Below are positions 6,633 to 7,387 of a stretch of DNA of 7,387 nucleotides, piece after piece. The translations under genes were made by a program, and so were the position numbers. Origin of the DNA: an uncultured Bacilli bacterium (GTDB taxonomy: Bacteria > Bacillota_I > Bacilli_A > RF39 > UBA660); the NCBI GenBank assembly GCA_944332645.1, contig CALVKK010000055.1:1-7387 (forward strand), given 5' to 3'. Position 1 is the first letter of the stretch. Each line of letters starts with the position of its first letter. The notes beneath the pieces were generated by a model that did no database searches, was not told the DNA's origin, and saw nothing but the letters and a program-made list of their open reading frames with translations.

Positions 6633-6869
6633 CATAAAAATTATAAATTTGTAAATATTATTTTTCTATTTAACATTCTTCCGATCTAATTTTTACTTTT
6701 CAACAGAATAATTATACTTAATTATAACAATTAAATTTTCTTTCATGTCATCAGTTATTTCATGTTTTTATCAATATATTCACATTTTAATGAGTTAAAA
6801 ACATTTTTGATACATCAACATAAATTTTTCTGAATATATAATATAGTTTTTTTGTTCCAATATTTAATC
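6633..6869. other. gene-poor AT-rich gap between hydrolase gene and terminator
   Basis: About 237 bases at roughly 17-20 % G+C in counted lines, with no supportable gene on either strand. It holds a candidate minus-strand promoter (6751-6721), a second TATAAT at 6716-6711, and short broken minus-strand frames such as the 17-residue MKENLIVIIKYNYSVEK (6746-6693). I see no repeat, transposon end or attachment site. Confidence 0.6.
6721..6751 (-). promoter_or_regulatory. candidate extended -10 promoter in the gap
   Basis: TGTTATAAT at 6729-6721 is identical to the mutL extended -10. ATGACA at 6751-6746 (five of six matches to TTGACA) is 19 bases upstream, slightly long. Transcription would start near 6714 and run into the terminator ending at about 6597. 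No gene lies between, so the product would be a short RNA or the promoter is a remnant. Confidence 0.4.
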
Positions 6870-7387
6870 TCAAAAATTATTTTTAATAAAAAGATCTACT
6901 TCTTTTTTTATTAATAAAAAGTTGGAATATATATGTTTGTTCCCTTTTATCATTTTAACAGGTATATCATTCTTAAATATGTCAAAAACTTTTTTTGCAC
7001 TTCCCTGTGGATCAAACTCTTGTTGAATTATTAAAACTTTACATTTTTTACTAATTTCACTAAACAATTTTTCTATATCAATACAATTATTAAAACAAAA
7101 TTTTAAAGGGAGCCCTAATACAATCAGTATATTAGGTGTAATCTCTTCCTTTTTTATTACCCTAGCCGCTAAAATTGCCCCTGCAGATTTAGCTATTATT
7201 GCATATTTCCCTTTCCCATCACAAAGTTTTATTAGTTTGTCACTTTCTCTGTCAAAGTCAATCATTGTATCATCTTTCCAATTATCAAATTCCAAAATAG
7301 ATACATTATAACTTTTTGAATATATATTTTCCATTTTTCTAATCCAACTTAAATTATTAGAGGTATTACCTCCCAAAATTATAATAT
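6870..7387 (-). CDS. alpha/beta-hydrolase-like protein, 5' end cut by window edge
   Basis: The frame stays open to the right edge. The first in-frame start-like codon, a TTG at 7376, encodes the leucine of IIILGGNTSNN, a typical first strand and oxyanion turn, so the true start lies a few codons outside the window. At least 171 complete codons are visible. Counting from that leucine as 1, YAIIAKSAGAILAARV (58-73) is the nucleophile elbow with S64, written AKSAG instead of the common GxSxG. D122 in IIQQEFDPQGS and H148 in KGNKHIYS complete a likely Ser-Asp-His triad in the right order and spacing. WI and LEFDNW fit the small single-domain hydrolases. Substrate unknown; probably cytoplasmic. 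It is AT-rich like the S51 gene but separated from it by a terminator, so the two are not one operon. Confidence 0.8.
   Translation of the reverse strand, partial: IIILGGNTSNNLSWIRKMENIYSKSYNVSILEFDNWKDDTMIDFDRESDKLIKLCDGKGKYAIIAKSAGAILAARVIKKEEITPNILIVLGLPLKFCFNNCIDIEKLFSEISKKCKVLIIQQEFDPQGSAKKVFDIFKNDIPVKMIKGNKHIYSNFLLIKKEVDLFIKNNF

Noticed and set aside
7374..7376. TTG as start of the alpha/beta-hydrolase gene
   Set aside because: The frame continues upstream as III before LGGNTSNN, the expected first strand of the fold, and no ribosome site fits. The gene is cut by the window edge.
1..7387. CRISPR array, tRNA, rRNA, transposase, phage, toxin-antitoxin or defence genes
   Set aside because: I looked on both strands and found no regularly spaced repeats, no cloverleaf or rRNA signatures, and no recognisable proteins of these types.

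Overview
The window is AT-rich: lines counted by hand run from about 17 to 43 % G+C, richer in the proS and mutL coding lines. It uses the standard bacterial code (TGA is a stop, tryptophan is TGG) and shows A/G-rich Shine-Dalgarno sites, TATAAT-type -10 boxes and U-tailed hairpin terminators. Together with a MutL carrying the endonuclease motifs and a SPOR-like membrane protein beside radC, this points to a low-GC Bacillota (Bacilli/Erysipelotrichia-like, probably uncultured). The presence of mutL and of TGA stops argues against Mycoplasma-type Mollicutes. The taxonomic call is inference.

Layout. On the minus strand, bases 1-2851 hold a probable operon transcribed proS (prolyl-tRNA synthetase) - small SPOR-like membrane protein - radC, with radC running off the left edge a few codons before its expected end. 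A single plus-strand gene, a GNAT acetyltransferase (2980-3396), diverges from proS and converges on mutL. A 13-bp hairpin at 3412-3450 ends both converging genes and contains the mutL stop codon. mutL (3444-5198) and a Nudix hydrolase (5277-5672) follow on the minus strand. They are separate transcription units: the Nudix terminator lies between them, directly against the mutL promoter. From about 5700 to the right edge the DNA is poorer in G+C and looks accessory: a peptidase S51-like gene (5789-6475), a gene-poor stretch with a possible promoter and a clear minus-strand terminator (6476-6869), and an alpha/beta-hydrolase-like gene cut by the right edge (6870-7387).

Three starts differ from the longest open frame. 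proS starts at the ATG at 2851, not the upstream GTG. The GNAT gene starts at the ATG at 2980, not a TTG. The alpha/beta-hydrolase frame stays open to the window edge, so its real start lies outside.

Functionally the left part is housekeeping: translation (proS), mismatch repair (mutL), nucleotide clean-up (Nudix) and RadC. The most notable points are a SpoIIB-like context for the small gene before radC, a recurring promoter layout with TATAAT exactly 21 bases before three start codons, and a possible short transcript in the right-hand gap. I see no CRISPR array, tRNA, rRNA, transposase, phage or defence system, and no convincing undescribed system.
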